Assembly (NCBI GenBank): GCA_008360955.1
Contig: LUCM01007780.1
Span: 520,571 to 584,570 of the forward strand
Length of the DNA: 64,000 bases
Source of the DNA: Fasciolopsis buskii
Lineage: Eukaryota; Platyhelminthes; Trematoda; Plagiorchiida; Fasciolidae
Direction of reading: 5' to 3'
Shown: positions 10,871 to 23,954 of the stretch, piece by piece
Layout: each line of letters opens with the position of its first letter
Position numbering within the stretch: the stretch's first letter is position 1
Position numbers and translations under genes: made by a program
Notes under the pieces: generated by a model
Told to the model about the DNA's origin: nothing
Database searches by the model: none
What the model saw: the letters and a program-made list of their open reading frames with translations, nothing else

Positions 10871-11960
10871 GGAGAACTAGAACAAATTTAGAAGCAAAAT
10901 CGACTTGGATCAGCGGTGCGAAAAAGGACTGGTGGGGTGCAATCAACCCCCAGTCTTTGGGATGACTTGGCGCATTACGTCACTTTCATGGTGCCAGCAA
11001 CGTCAAATGAAATGGCAGATGACCTAACGGAAGTCAGCATGGGGTGGATTTCGGAGTGTGGCACAATGGGATGATTGAGAGTTGAAGAAAAACATTTATT
11101 GAATGCTTCAGCGAAGTCTACTAAGGACTAGAGGCCAAAGCTGTTGAATATGTTGAAGTTCTGAACAGCCGACGAGTTGGGCTGTGAAAGGGCCTTAAAA
11201 ATGTGGGAAGTCTTCGGAACTGGGTTAGGCATCCCGAGAGCTCGAGAAAGTAAAAGACGTTTGAACATGTAAAAATTAGCGTACAGCTCTGCAATGGCGG
11301 ATGCTAATTTCTACCTGAATTTAGGTGGTGGACTAGGTGGCCGAAGATTAACCGTGGATTAGGCTGAATGGGAAGCTCAGTTGTGGCTAACGAAGTCGCA
11401 CGTGCCCGCTGAGTTAGCAGATTATGGACATACCAGGGAGGTTATTAGGTCGTGGATGGACCTACGCGACCTCTGGCGGTTAGTTTCGACAGTTTGATGG
11501 AGCAAAGAGGCAAGCTAGTTGACTGAAGTGTCCTGATCTCCGTGAGGTAAACGTTTTTCTTCCATGATTCCACTACAGCACTGTATGGGGTGGAGGTCAT
11601 CAATGGGAGACCGGCACTTAGCGGGGAGGAAGGAAATTTCGGTTGGGAAGACGGCCAGTAAAGCAAGTAAATACGCCAGATTATTTGAGCGACGGGTAGG
11701 TTTGTTTGGTGATTGTTGCCGGTAGCTAGGGTCAGCTAGTTTACAGCAATTGCGAAGACGACGAGCTGAATGTACACAACAGGTGTGGGTATGAAGAATA
11801 TCCATGGCCTGACTGGGCCTGCCCGTAGTCATGGGTGGCCTAGAAGATAGGCAGATTGCGAAGAATACAAAAGCCAAAATCCACGACTTGGGGCTTGCAA
11901 ATAAAGAAGATGCATTGGGCAACTGAAGATTTATAACAGGGTTCGCTGTTGGGGCCAGGC
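9942..11960 (-). mobile_element. CR1/jockey-like LINE, minus strand, degenerate
   Basis: Read on the minus strand from about 11960 to 9940, the order is inter-domain linker and then reverse transcriptase. Around 11330-11000 the linker reads LYANFYMFKRLLLSRALGMP, PVPKTSHIFKALS, DFAEAFNKCFSSTLNHP. The RT follows at 10870-9942. Many stops and frameshifts are present. The element is truncated, since no endonuclease is recognised upstream on the minus strand. CR1 and jockey clades are hard to separate by eye. Confidence 0.72.
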
Positions 11961-14900
11961 GCTTGCCCGAGTGATTTGGGAGCGACCAGCCATTATAGCT
12001 AACGTTCCAGTTGAAATCAGGTTAGGAAGGCCACTATCGTGGACCGATGCGCAACTTATGCTGGGGACTGGAGGGTTTTTTATTTTGGCCAAATGATACC
12101 TGGATGTATGTGGTTTCCTTAGGAGTTATACTGGGCAAGGAGGATCCATTGCATTGAAATGGGCTTGGGTTTAGATATACTAGGTCAGGCTGGTGCGGCA
12201 ATTGAAATGGGGCTGTGGTGGTGATGAATCCCGATGAGGGCAGTTGGTTGACGTTAGCGCAGTAAGGGTATGGGCTATAAGCTTGCTGCCAGTCAGGAAA
12301 ACAGCTCCGGCGTATTGCGGCATCAACCAGTACGGGTTAGCGCGGCAGTATCCAGTAAATCACTATCCCCTCTGCTCGAGCAAACCCTTGAGCACCATCA
12401 TCTTACCCCCTGGCTCTCCACCACATTCTTTATATCCTCGGATGTAACAGAACTCACTCAAAAATGATTTAATTCTAATGCTCCCCGCGACATATTATTG
12501 AGTTTCATGTCACTCCAAAACCTCCATGTCTTCAGGTTGATATTACTCAGTTCTCAAAACTCCTGCTCATCACCAACCAGTTTGTTTATACACATGGCTT
12601 TGTCATGGCCTGCTGTCCGTACTGCGCGACTGCCAGATTTCCCATTTTTGCACTATCGCACTACTGTTGACCGTGGCTGGATATCTTAGAATGAAATCCA
12701 ATTACAGCGCTCATAATAACGAGATGTACGGACGCAAAGTTTTACAGCTTTGGCCCGTGCTGCACCCTTACCCACCTATAAGGAATTCACCTACGGAAAG
12801 TCCATTTGTTGCACTTTCACTTCCAGGTTATTTGCCTGGCATTGCTCGTTTCTCATTATTTTTTTCTTCCATCAGACGCCGCCTGATTTGTGCCGCATCC
12901 TATATATCCGGTTACGATGAGCTTAAATTTCCTTTTTCCGGCCAGTCTTAACTAACTTTCTCACTTCATGAGTTGAATATGGCAGTCCGCAAGACACACC
13001 GATCTCTACTCGAATTTTGCACTTGCCGCCACTTACCACTGGATGTCGTGACACATCCCATTTGAATCCCCTTTGTGTTAGCACAATCTTTGCTAAAATG
13101 TATTTCCTTGACTCAAAAATTAGTGCCAATGATATCGGGCGAGTTAGCATGCGTTTCGAATTTTGCCGACTTCGATTTCGCTTTGTTTACAAATCTGCTC
13201 CTGCAAAGCCGTGCATTCTGATCAGAAAAGCTCTGCAAATTTTTCAGCCTAGAATTTCCTCTTGGATTTGTCTTTCTTCATAGTCCGTTTTTCCAATTTA
13301 AGAAGCACTTCAGCTACATGTCGAGGTCAAATCCTGTACCACCCAATATAGAAAGAACTGGCGGGACGAGATCTCTGCCAAAATCAGAAACAACCATCTG
13401 CGTGGTCAAATCGGTTGATGCAGTGAAATGACCCAAAGATAGGAGGCCTTGTAAAACCTGCTGACTGGAGCAACAACGCAAATGACGTCAGTGTAGGCAG
13501 GCATAACCAAGTTGGTTCACACTCTTATTTTTTCGGACTTTCATCAATTCCCACCACACGCTATTTTGCTAGAGCCCGTAGACTCACTGAATCGGTGTTG
13601 TCCGAATTACCAAAGAGTAGCCGTAACCCAAGGAATGCCGCAGTGCACCTCAAACCATTGAATTCTGGGTAACGTCAGGCAAACCTCAATGAAAGCGCAC
13701 GACATGGGTCACTCCCTTAGTCATTTTGTGATGCCGAGACAAAAGATCAGGCATAATTCCTATTCCCTTTTAATGCAATTCCGGGAAGAAAAAGTTGCCC
13801 GTAAGTTCGTCAGCAAACAAGACATAATTGCCGCTAGTGACCTGTAAGAAGCAATTTGGACTGCCTCGGACTAAACCCCGCTACAGCTAGAAGTTTTTTC
13901 CAAAATCGGTAGGCTTTATCCAAAAGGGCAGGAATTGCTAGATGTCCGCTTCTTCCTGAATCGTTAGAAATTCACTCATGATCATTGGCCTCTTTAATGC
14001 AGCTGAAGTTTGAAACATTTTCGATTGAATTATTTGCCCAGCGAAAAAGCTGCACCCTGAACCATCCACGTCAGGGTATATATTTCCATTGCAATAGCCG
14101 AAAGCGCTTTCAAGACGCAGATATAAGTCTGCGAATAACGAGAAAGAATTGGTGAGTGCGTTCAGCCTTCCCTTTCTACCACTAAACTCCAATACCATTC
14201 CTGGGGCCCTTTTTAACACCCGCTTTGGTTCACCCGATATGTCCCAAGTTTATCTTGGAAATGGGGACATGCTAACTGCGTTTGTAATGCCGCAAAGTAC
14301 ATCCGTCGTCGGACGACAAATCACGGTCGGCCCAATAAGCGGCACTCATTTACTGAATAAATCGGCCAACCACAGAATCTCGGATCCATCAAAAGCGAAG
14401 AGCAGGCCGCATTCCTTGAATTTTCTGGTTTCCACCCTTGTCAACGTCTACCTGCTGCACGATATCCTGAAAAGGACTAACCATTTGGCTCACTTTCTTT
14501 TAACTCACCATTTATGACGCATTATTTCGGGCTTCTTTCCACCCCGGCACATCTATTATTACCACCTTCTCGATTGGGGTCAACCGAGCCACTCATTAGC
14601 CATATGAATTTTATGCCAACTTCGGTAGCATCCACCCCGCCTGTGTAACGCTCACACCCAAACAATTCTTCCACCTTGCCACTTCTGTCAGCCTCTCTCC
14701 TCCCTTACTTAAGTCCACCGTCCTACACCCCCTGTTTGTGTTCCCTCCTGCTGTTCACGTATAACTCGACTAAAAGTGGACGACATGACCAGCTTTCCTC
14801 TGCTACCTTTCCCACCCCCAGAAAACCAAGCGACGCTAGCTCGTTCGTTGGCATGCGACGTCCTACAATACTGTCACTGCTACACACGGCGTCAAATGTC

Positions 14901-15530
14901 ACTGAGGCTGAATTAAATGCTGACGGTGTACACTACCCCGGTCCACAACTACCCATTCCCTCGGATGACCATCCTAGTTCGCATGGCTGATCATTAACGT
15001 CCTTTTTCATTCGCTAATTAACGAGGTACGTCCTTCTGTCGTGAGCCTACTCCCTCTCACATTGCTCTCTTTGTCCGCCCACTATTTCTGGCATCAGAAA
15101 TACCCCAACAGACAGAGTACTAAAAAAGCCGGCCAAACAGTAATGATACAGAAAAATCCGTTTTCGAACATTTCTTGTCTCATTTATTCCTCGCAAAGAT
15201 GCAGCACAAATGAGAAACCAAAATTTTCTAGGAAATCGTTTGAATGTAAAAATGCTGCTCATCCCATCCAGAGAAAAACAGTAATGAAATCTTATGTCGG
15301 CTCCCCAGGCAAGTTTAAGTGTTTTTATGAAAAGATGGTTCCATACTGAAGGAAGTTAAATATATCCAACGTTTTGTGCTCTCGTAAAACTGTGGTCTCA
15401 GGATATTTACTGAGACGGCCGAATGCCGGTCACCTACATACCCAAACATGTTTGCGTTTGCCAGGGGAAATCCTTCGAACCCAACGCTAAGGTGGCCTCC
15501 CTGTCTGGATCGAAGAACTTCTGACAACTA
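11961..15530. other. C-rich stretch without a supportable gene
   Basis: From about 12.3 kb the plus strand becomes strongly rich in C and T, while the preceding stretch was G and A rich. Several short open stretches exist (for example 14149-14517 and 14676-14990), but I recognise no domain. The flip is consistent with LINE relics lying in opposite orientation. Confidence 0.4.
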
Positions 15531-15539
15531 CATTATGTC

Positions 15540-16490
15540 AGAATTCCTTAGTGAACACCACAGAAGATGCCGTAGAACTCATAGCTGAGATAGGCAAAGA
15601 AAGCCCTCTGATTCTCGTTAAAATGATTCTCTGGTGACAACTGATTCAATGAATAACGCCGCTGACTTTACATACCACAGAGTGGTCGTTGGAGACTTCA
15701 ATGCACACCACGTTGATCCACCCTTACACTCCCGATTGCTTACTCTGTTTCTTTAAAAGTCTCCACCAAGTCGGTCGGGTCCAACATTTATTTGATCCAG
15801 CAGTGTACTATATTGGCTGTGGCTTGTTATCCATGATGGGTTCATCACAAATGCAAACATTTGTCAAGTCCGGTTTACCCGGATGCAGTCATCTGACCAC
15901 TGGCTACTTATCCACGTTGCCCTCCTAATTAACTGCCCACCGCCGAATTCGAGACCTTATCCCAAGGCTGACCGAAAACGTTTCCTGCACAAGTTCGCTG
16001 CTTCGATTGAGGACCTGCTTCTTTAATTCCAAGAAATGCAGGTGGCCACTGAGAGGCTGTATGCCAGCACACAAGTGCCTTGATGACAATACTCCTTTCC
16101 AAGTCCCCAACATGCATCTCAGAAGAAGTCGTCATGGAAGACCGAATTGTAAACGCGGAAAGCTCTAGCAAGACCTTCTCAGGAACAAAGATTTATCGCT
16201 GTTTGTGTAAATAACCCGCCGTTCTGGAAATCTGCGAACGATACTGCACGAGAAAGAAGATTATTAGTTGCTAGCCCTGGAGTAACTATTCCAAACCCAT
16301 CACCAGCGAAATTGCTCGGATGCAGAACCACCTCGTCCAAGTTGTCAGCCACTTCAACTCATACGTCGCTCACAAGGGCATTAATTGAACCAAACCGCAG
16401 CTGACTGCAGAGACATTCGGCAAATTATTAACCCCAATCCTGGGGAAGAGCAGTAACCCAACTAATTCGTGCTAGCCTTGCTTGACCATA
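15540..16490 (+). pseudogene. LINE endonuclease (APE-type) fragment 1, decayed
   Basis: Around 15680-15710 the plus strand reads HRVVVGDFNAHHVD. GDFNA is the signature of the apurinic-type endonuclease of CR1/jockey LINEs, where Asp and Asn are catalytic. Downstream, in shifting frames, come LLTLFLSLHQVGRVQHLFDPTR, then IHDGFITNA, and DHW-like wording, which follow the usual order (l---gL-Q-v--pTr ... LDLv-t---). Stops throughout show a dead copy. Confidence 0.55.
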
Positions 16491-16699
16491 AGTTCACGCT
16501 CTACAGTCTTATTCCTGTTTGTTGAACCAAAGTCACCTGGCAACCTGGGCTGGCTCAATGCATTCGGCTGTCACTTGCCTGGTGGGACAGATATACCAAT
16601 TTTGTTGGCAAATAACTTCACCTGTTTGTCCAACATTGCATTTTCCAGTCACAATGGAAAACAGGAGCTGGACATCGATCTTGAAATTTACGGCTCGCG

Positions 16700-17140
16700 G
16701 AGAGGCTATTAACTGGGTAGCCCTAGCATACAGGGGCAGGAAGTCAACGTCGCCGCCGGCGGTTCCAAGATCTCAGTTGTGGATGTGTACCGGATCCCTT
16801 GGTTGACACCAGCGGAGGACCCGGAACTGTTTCGTTCCCTCAGTGTGATTGTAGGGACCGGGGGGCAAACTTCTTACATTGAGGATTTTAATGCGTTCGA
16901 GAGCGACTGGGCCTACGAGGTGGACCCGCAAGGCACTTTGGAGCTTCAGCTGCTGGAGGTTGGGCACGCAAGTGGGATTGTTTAGCATGTTACTAAAGCG
17001 ACTCACTGGAGATTCTACATTCCCTAACTTCGTTGCAATGAGCGCATCCAGAAAAATAGGGAGCCTTGGGTTGGAGGACCCGATAGGCAAAAGAGACCAT
17101 ACCGTGATTATAATGCAATCGATTCTCTAGGGACGGCAAA
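16700..17140 (+). pseudogene. LINE endonuclease (APE-type) fragment 2, decayed
   Basis: The plus strand reads VYRIPWLTPAEDPELFRSLS, then IEDFNAFESDWAYEVDPQGT, LLEVGHASGIV, HVTKATHW and KRDHTVI. This is the same endonuclease block as fragment 1 (vYRpp--------l---l ... GDFNap-idW ... l---gl-Qhv---Th ... lGkSDHv-i). The residue before Asp is Glu where Gly is usual, and SDH reads RDH. It lies about 1 kb downstream of fragment 1 in the same orientation, so two separate LINE copies are stacked here. Confidence 0.62.
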
Positions 17141-19720
17141 TCTCCGACAAGTGGGTCAGGAACGTCTCAGTTGCGGATAAAAGTAGGCTGCCAGGCTTCT
17201 GTCTTCGGACTCGTGGGTAAGTAGAAATAAGTGACAACTACCTGGAACGTCACTGGGGGTCAACTTGAAATTGCCTGTTAACAACAACAGGTTTAGTTGC
17301 ACCCTTTCTTCTCGATTTGAAAGACCGGAGATTATTCATGTTGCACTGTCCCTCATAATGAGTTTCATTCTCTGATTTTTTAGTCAACTAGCGTTTTGTG
17401 TTAGTTGTAGGACCTTTGGATTTTTTTGCTGGTCAAAAAAATTTCCGGACTTTTCTGGACATCTAACTTAGACCATATTCCCGCGCAACGATTCTGCTGA
17501 ATTTTCTTCCAAATTTTATATCCAACAGCCTTAGTTGCGACACGGTGTTCCACTAAACGCTATTGTATTGTACACCGTCAGCACTACCGATCTATTTATC
17601 TAATTTCACGAGCAATTGCACCCGGTGGGCTCTCTACTCATATCTCCATTCACCGGTCCCATCGCTTATAGGCACCATATTGTCACCCAGAATTAACGCG
17701 GCACATGGGCTGCTCGATAGTTTTGCCTTCTCGCCGCATTTTTGTGGTTTTCGGCCATCCTACTTAGCGGCCGTCAAAATTAGCTTGGGTTTATAGTTTC
17801 TATTAATAAAATGTTGCTTAAAATCGTTTTTATAACCAAAATAGACTACTCCACATAAATTATCGAGGTGTCTTTGTCTATTGTACGGTATTTCGACTAA
17901 CCTTTGACTGCCACAATACAATTACTTGTACGATCTCATTTTATACGTGAATTCATTGGATCAATGAAAGACTTCTCGCCCAGTTTCCGCTCTACTATTT
18001 GCCACAGTTATTGGCATCCCTGGGCGCTTTCCTATCACACAATTATGCAGCTCTACGCATCAGCCCACTTCGTCGAAATGGCGGTCTGTAGGCCTGAACC
18101 TAACAGGGTCGTAGCTGTCAGACGCATCGCGTCCGCACCCTCACAACCCCTCCGCCGGCCTACAACGCGCATGGTTAATGTCACAGACGTGTTCGTGTGG
18201 ACTGATAATAAAGTGCAAAAATTAGAGCAAATGATTCGCGAGATAAACAACAAAATTTTACTGATAAAATCAGTGGTCAGAAGCTGCTTCCTTTCACCTA
18301 CTTAACGAAAATACCCGGAAACACACTACGCGAATGCCTCGATAATGTCTGTCGGGCTATCAACTCAGTATCCTTAGAAATTAAATAGCAAAACCTACAG
18401 TCATCCAATGATGTGGTTCCTAAAGTCCCTGACCGCATTCCATTAGACGTGGTTAGAAATAATGCCCTGTCTACTTGCATTATGAAGGCACACCCTTGCC
18501 ATTTTTAGGCTACGTAAATGGATGTTAAGCAGATCATGTTCAGTACAGTGTCGGTTCCTTAGCCCCGCAACTGCAGGTCAGTTTTTATGAGTGAAGCATC
18601 GATAGCCTCATCTACTCCGTTCAAGTCCATCAAAATTACCCCGGACAAAACCCTTATTCAAATGGAGGCCCTCAGACTGCACACAAACGGGAACCCCAAA
18701 ATGGTTCCACCAAACGGAAATTCTCCCAAGCCACCCGACATGCCGAGGAGCTTAGTATCCAGACCAGCCCTTGTGACCTCACTACAGCCACAGGCAGACG
18801 TCGTCTTGAACAGCTCATCACCTTCTTTACCACGACCCTCCCGAAAACGCTGGCATATAACCTCTTCCGCTACGAATTTCTCAAAATGTCTGGCATCAAT
18901 CAAAAGTTGCTCTCATCCATCCAGACCTTGAAAAAACTGAGTACCAGTGACAAACCCATACCCACAACAGGCAACACAATTCGCCTCGGCGGAACAAAAC
19001 CGGCGCTTTCAATCCAGCAACTAAATTACTCTGGACCCTCTCTATTTTGTTCTTTTGTTAGTGCCATAACCAAGGTGCCCCAGCTGCCTGGCTCTAACAG
19101 AACTGCCTTTCTACTGCCTGCCTTTCTTGTCAAGGGGACGAAAAGTTCACGGCCGAGAGAATTTCTAAGTCAGAAGAAACTCACAGACATGCACTAGAGA
19201 TTTAAAGGACCTAGTGATGCACCAGCTGTTCCCTGCCAAAGGCCTTCGCCGTTGCGTCAAATTAGCTAGGACACATGTTTATGGTCCCCATTAAGCATAC
19301 CTACACCGCCGTATCGGTACTACAAACAGTCGCTGCTTACAAGCGCCCGGCCAAAACATATGGACCGTATCCCATCCCAATAATGTCTGTTATTCGTTAA
19401 TATCGACGCAGCCAGTATGTGTCCCTTTCCTCCATGCCTCCTGAACCACCATTGTCCACTCCTCTTCTGCCTCCCTCCACACTGGTCCCCCCAGCACTTC
19501 GGGTTATTCCCATAATGAAGAACGTTGCATGCCCTCCTTCTTACTCGCCTCCACTCTCTGACACTCGACGTCCACTAATATAATTCTAATGGTGAAACCC
19601 TTCACTCGTCCCTTTAAAGCATAGCTGGGCGAAAATCGAGGTGCGCAATCAGACATAAGACTGCTGTTTAGCGGGATGCCTTTCGGGTCGAACTTATGGC
19701 AATGTCATGAAAAACGGACG
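17141..19720. other. C-rich stretch, no domain recognised
   Basis: Expected position of a LINE reverse transcriptase following the endonuclease fragments, but I cannot identify RT motifs with confidence. Open stretches at 17904-18305, 18587-18931 and 18886-19197 have no family I recognise. Confidence 0.35.
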
Positions 19721-20290
19721 GCAAAATCCGTGTCTCAGGCTTGCAGACGATGATATTATTAAGGAGACCAAATTCCGATGCTATCCAGAGGGATCTGGAT
19801 AAAGTTTAAAAGTGGCTGGCAAGACAGGAACAAATGCCAGCGGCTTATGGAAGGAGAATCAAACCCTCCTCTCCACATGGGTCCAACTGGACATCGGGCG
19901 TCCAGGCATGGAGAACTTATTTGGTAAGAGATAGAATAATAGCAGAACAGGTTCAGCGTGTTTGGACATTTGAGGCATATGGGATATGAGCAGAAGCCGA
20001 GGGCGCTTGGCTTTTACTTCCTAGAAAGAAGCACGGGGATGCCTTAATACTGGTCTTAAAGATCCCTAAGGGCCCAGCCAAGATACGGGATCACCATGGG
20101 GACGGGGAATGAAACACTCAGAAAGAACGGAAAACGACTGTGCAAGACCATGTAACCACCGGGATGAGGAGCAAATCGTTTATCAAGTGAGCGGCGAATG
20201 GTTTGAACAAGCCACCAGAGGAAGTGGTCGATGTGGGATCAGTGAGCGAATACAAAGAGACACTGGACAGCGTCTAGATATCTGTGTTTG
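19720..20290 (+). pseudogene. Terminal part of a CR1/jockey-like LINE RT, decayed
   Basis: At 19743-19751 the plus strand encodes ADD within LADDDII, fitting the RT FADD box. A frame change later gives NSDAIQRDLDKV, stop, KWLARQEQM (the a--LQ-DLd-v--W---wqm segment). At about 20200-20270 one frame reads NKPPEEVVDVGSVSEYKETLDS, the usual C-terminal ending of such RT proteins (wN-LP-evV-a-sv--FK--LD). Together these mark the 3' end of a plus-strand LINE. Confidence 0.5.
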
Positions 20291-22284
20291 GATAAGAAAG
20301 CGTGGGATTTATAGAGCGGAGGAGGTAGTCGGGAGGAAAGGACCTCGATAATCTTTTCCTCTTTTGAGTTGATGGAAATGGGAGCCGGATTCCCATACAA
20401 GATTCGCAAGTTCACCCCAGAAAATGACGACGGCTTCCATCCTCTTGTTGTCAGCGTATCGAACGATTAAAGGATCTCCCGGAGCAAGAAGCGAAACAAT
20501 GAGGCATTTCGCCATATAGTCCTGCAATCTAACTGAAGTGAACTAAAATTCTGGACCACGTTGCGGACGGATTGAGCAGCTTCGGAGCTGTGTTGTGCAG
20601 GCATGGTTACCTCCAAGTGCGATCGTAAGGGAATTGCCCGAAGTGGCGATCATTTTTCACTGAAGGTTTCTGGAGTTAATAAATATTGATGCCCACCGGA
20701 GCAGCTTTGAAACCGAAAAAACTCCCAATACTATGCAGCCAACCGTCTTATTTTCGCCCATTTGCTTTAGTTGTTATTGGTGCCCCCTGACACCCTGGGA
20801 CACCTTTACTCATGTCATTGTTCCGCCTCTATGTCGTCCGTAGGCACAGAAGCGGAGATCTTGGATCACTGAGCTAACGAATATTACCTTGGTATGTCTT
20901 AATATGTAAATAGTTCGTAATAAAGCTGGCGAATGTCTTGTCGCATAAAAAACAAAGATAATAAAAGTGAAAAAGGTAGCCAAACGAAGTGCTACCTCTG
21001 ATTCACGAGGTTTGGACAGTCCTGACGCTATGGCTTGAGGCTGAAATTTCGGTTTTCGGTGGTCCGTTGATTTAAAGTGAAATGTTGGACTCCAAGCAAC
21101 GCAGCAGAATCTTTTGAAATTGCAGTTTACTGTTACTCTTCGTCTTCATGTTTCCAGCGAAAACCACATCAGGGAAAATAAATACTGGACGAATGCGAAG
21201 CTGTCTTTGAGTAGACCTGCTTTTCGAGTTGCGTGTTGTTGCTTATGACATGCTTTGATGCATGCGTGTAGTGGTGAAGTATCTCATAGCTTACGGAAGG
21301 CACTACGTCGTGTAATGAAATAACGGGTCATAAAGACCCTGAAACTTATGGTGACAAGTAAGTAAAGTCTGTCTCAGTTTGCATCCAGAGCTGCGGCGGT
21401 GACTACCAGGATATCCAGGTTCTCCTACTGGCTGTCTGTTATTTCCCGGATGCTGCGGTAATTGGGAGAAGACGTAGTTAGTTAGTTGCAGATCTTCAGT
21501 CACTTCCTTGCAGAGGAGTTGGTTAGGGTCACAGTTGGTGCCTGGGATCATCACGTAGAATGACCTTGCAAGCGTTAATAGAGTGAGTATTGGGAAGTTT
21601 AGGGGAAACCTAGAAACATTCGGAGGAAGGAAGGAATAGAAATAGCTTGAAAGGGAACAGGAAATGCTATCAACTTGGGCATTATTGATTTAACGATGAA
21701 GTCCAAGAAAAACTGCACACGGCTGGGTGGTAACAGCTAAGGATTAATGACCTTTAGCCGGTCTGAGTCTACGCTCGGTGATGCAGCCAGTCACTCTAAT
21801 CCATCTTGATCACTCCATTCCTCCGATATTTAGGAACTGCAGTCAATTGGGCTTCTGGAACTACTTCGAACGGTTATTTGCCACTCTCATCGCAAAGGAC
21901 TGGGCTCACATTCTTCTGCTTCGGCGAATGTTACTTAGGTTTCGACTGTTACTCACTGAGAGCAGGACATACGCGTTATTACCTATGCTGATGTGCCTTT
22001 TCAGTATTTTATACGCCTTCGCTACGTCCCCGTTCTTTCTCACTAATGGCAGGAGTTTGCTCCATAAGAAGCTCTAGTTACGGTTGTTCTGGTTCTGGTA
22101 ACCACCTAGCGAACCGCCTTTAAGGCCTTTCTAGGATCTTAATTTTGCGAAGCAGGCATGGTAATAATGTCTGTACGCAGTATCATAAATGCTGGTGGAT
22201 GATCACTTAAAATAGTGGTAGCCGCACTGACAGCTTTCCAGAACCTCGTTCTACGTCTCGCCTATTAGAACAGAAGAATCCAAG
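20291..22284. other. No supportable gene
   Basis: Open stretches at 20309-20527 (minus), 21303-21554 (minus) and 21778-22077 (plus) carry no motif I recognise. The last lies just upstream of an RTE-like LINE remnant and may be part of it, which I cannot show. Confidence 0.4.
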
Positions 22285-22480
22285 TGGAGGTCAACCAATA
22301 CCGTGAGAACGCGGAGTCAGAAAATTTAGTGCATTTTGACAAAGTAGATGTCCCACATCTTTGTGGTTGGGGTCGAAAAGATCCATCAGCCATTTGACTG
22401 GACACGTTAAAGGATGTCAACGAACCGCGTGGCATAGTGAGAAAGGTAACTGCCAACGGGGCCCACTCCACTCTCTAACG
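22285..22480 (+). mobile_element. RTE-like LINE remnant (3' coding end)
   Basis: The segment aligns base by base with the 3' coding end of the LINE at 27320-27450. GAACGCGGAGTCAGAAAAT corresponds to CAACGTGGGATGAGAAAAT, the AGTAGATGTCCCACAT block corresponds to AGTAGGTGTCTCACGC, and the GGTTGGGGTC block and GGATGTCAACGAACCGCG follow. Divergence is roughly a quarter of positions, so it is older than the main copy. Confidence 0.6.
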
Positions 22481-23954
22481 CTGTTTGATGGCGGTAATGT
22501 TTAAATGTGAGTTGTGTTCTTGTTCTACGCACTGACATCTTTTTGGCAAGGCGTATAGGTGGTCATCGCTGGTGCATTCATAAAGGTTGGCAAATTTTGT
22601 GTTCGGGGAAGTTGATCGTCCGCACTATGGTTCCTGAAGTAGGAATCCACAGTTCCTTACATGGATCTCGCCGCCAATGTTGAAATAACGCTTAGTTTTT
22701 TTACTTTTGTTGTTTCGTATCTGGTAGTGTCACTTCAAACTGCCCCTATTCCACTCACGTATCTGTCACCTTCGATATGAGTTAGACTTGCTAATTCAAC
22801 ACTATTTTCTTGTTTTGTTGGCTTTTTCGGGTAAATTTTTCATCGTTCACTGACGAACGTTTATTTTCCATATTTTTAAGGCCGTTGTTTCACTATGCTG
22901 ATGATTCAGTTGCTAAACTAGTGAGAGCGGCGTACCCTGTTGATTCATTTCCACTTTGTAAAAGCGCTAGCTTCACACTGACGGGATTCGATTCTCGTTT
23001 CTACCAAATTATAGCCGAAAAGGAGTTTTAGGAAAGCAGATTTGAAGAACTAGGGAAGTGAAAGCATTTCGATTGCAAGGGGGTTACTGGCTGCGACCCT
23101 GAACCATCTTGCCCGAGGTGTGGAGCCATTGCGTTAGTGTGCTGCACGGATTCTGACTCGGTAACTTAAACCAGACCACTCGGAACAACACGGGTTAAAA
23201 TTTTTATGCCTTTTTGCCACGCCATGAACTAACCAAGTTGATTCACTTTCCAACCATTACCTGACCCGTAGAAGCCTGTACACCGAGGGAATCGATCAAA
23301 GGTCATGTGCAACACGTGTCCCAACCACATTAGCCTACTCAACTTGACTAACTAAGCTTTGATCCAATATTTTACGTTTAACAACTGAATTCACAATACA
23401 ATTTTCTAACCATATTCGAACGATACCGTAATGATACGTGCCCAAACACTGTTAGTTCTTGTATATCTGTTCTCAGCGGTTATTTTGGAGCACCGTATCA
23501 GTAGCGATCCTACTGCCGCCGTGTTAATTCGCTATTTTGTCGGTAGTCGAATGTTCTGGAAAAGCTACAAGTGTAGCAAATTGATGGGGGTCAGTTGAGC
23601 TCTCTTTATCTGAGCTGTGGTCACCGGTGAAAAAGTAGCCCACTAAGTAAGTAAAATTCGCTCAACTTTCCCCTTCAGAGCATGAGTCTCAGAGAGACAA
23701 AAGCCTGATATTTTTGATGCCAACCCTTCGTACCATTCGCAATAAAAGGCTTTAAAAGGATTCAAGAGTATCAAATGCGATTAACCGTAAATGTTGATTT
23801 TGAGGGACCGGAGTTGCTGTATGCATGCCACTAAGTCGCCGGCAAACCTGCGGTGATGAAATCCACGCTGTTATTCACTGGTGAGCATCTGGGGTTCCGA
23901 ATAAGATAGGATATGTTCCGGAACAGCAGATCTTATGGCTTTCGATCACAACGA
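22481..23954. other. No supportable gene; weak tRNA-like segment
   Basis: Mostly AT-rich with no coding evidence. Near 22900-22995 there is a B-box-like GATTCGATTC preceded by a possible D-arm-like segment, which might be a tRNA-derived repeat. I could not fold a convincing cloverleaf by eye. Confidence 0.3.

Noticed and set aside
22810..23031. Open frame with HYADDS, resembling an RT YADD box
   Set aside because: No other RT motif is present in proper order around it; treated as coincidence.
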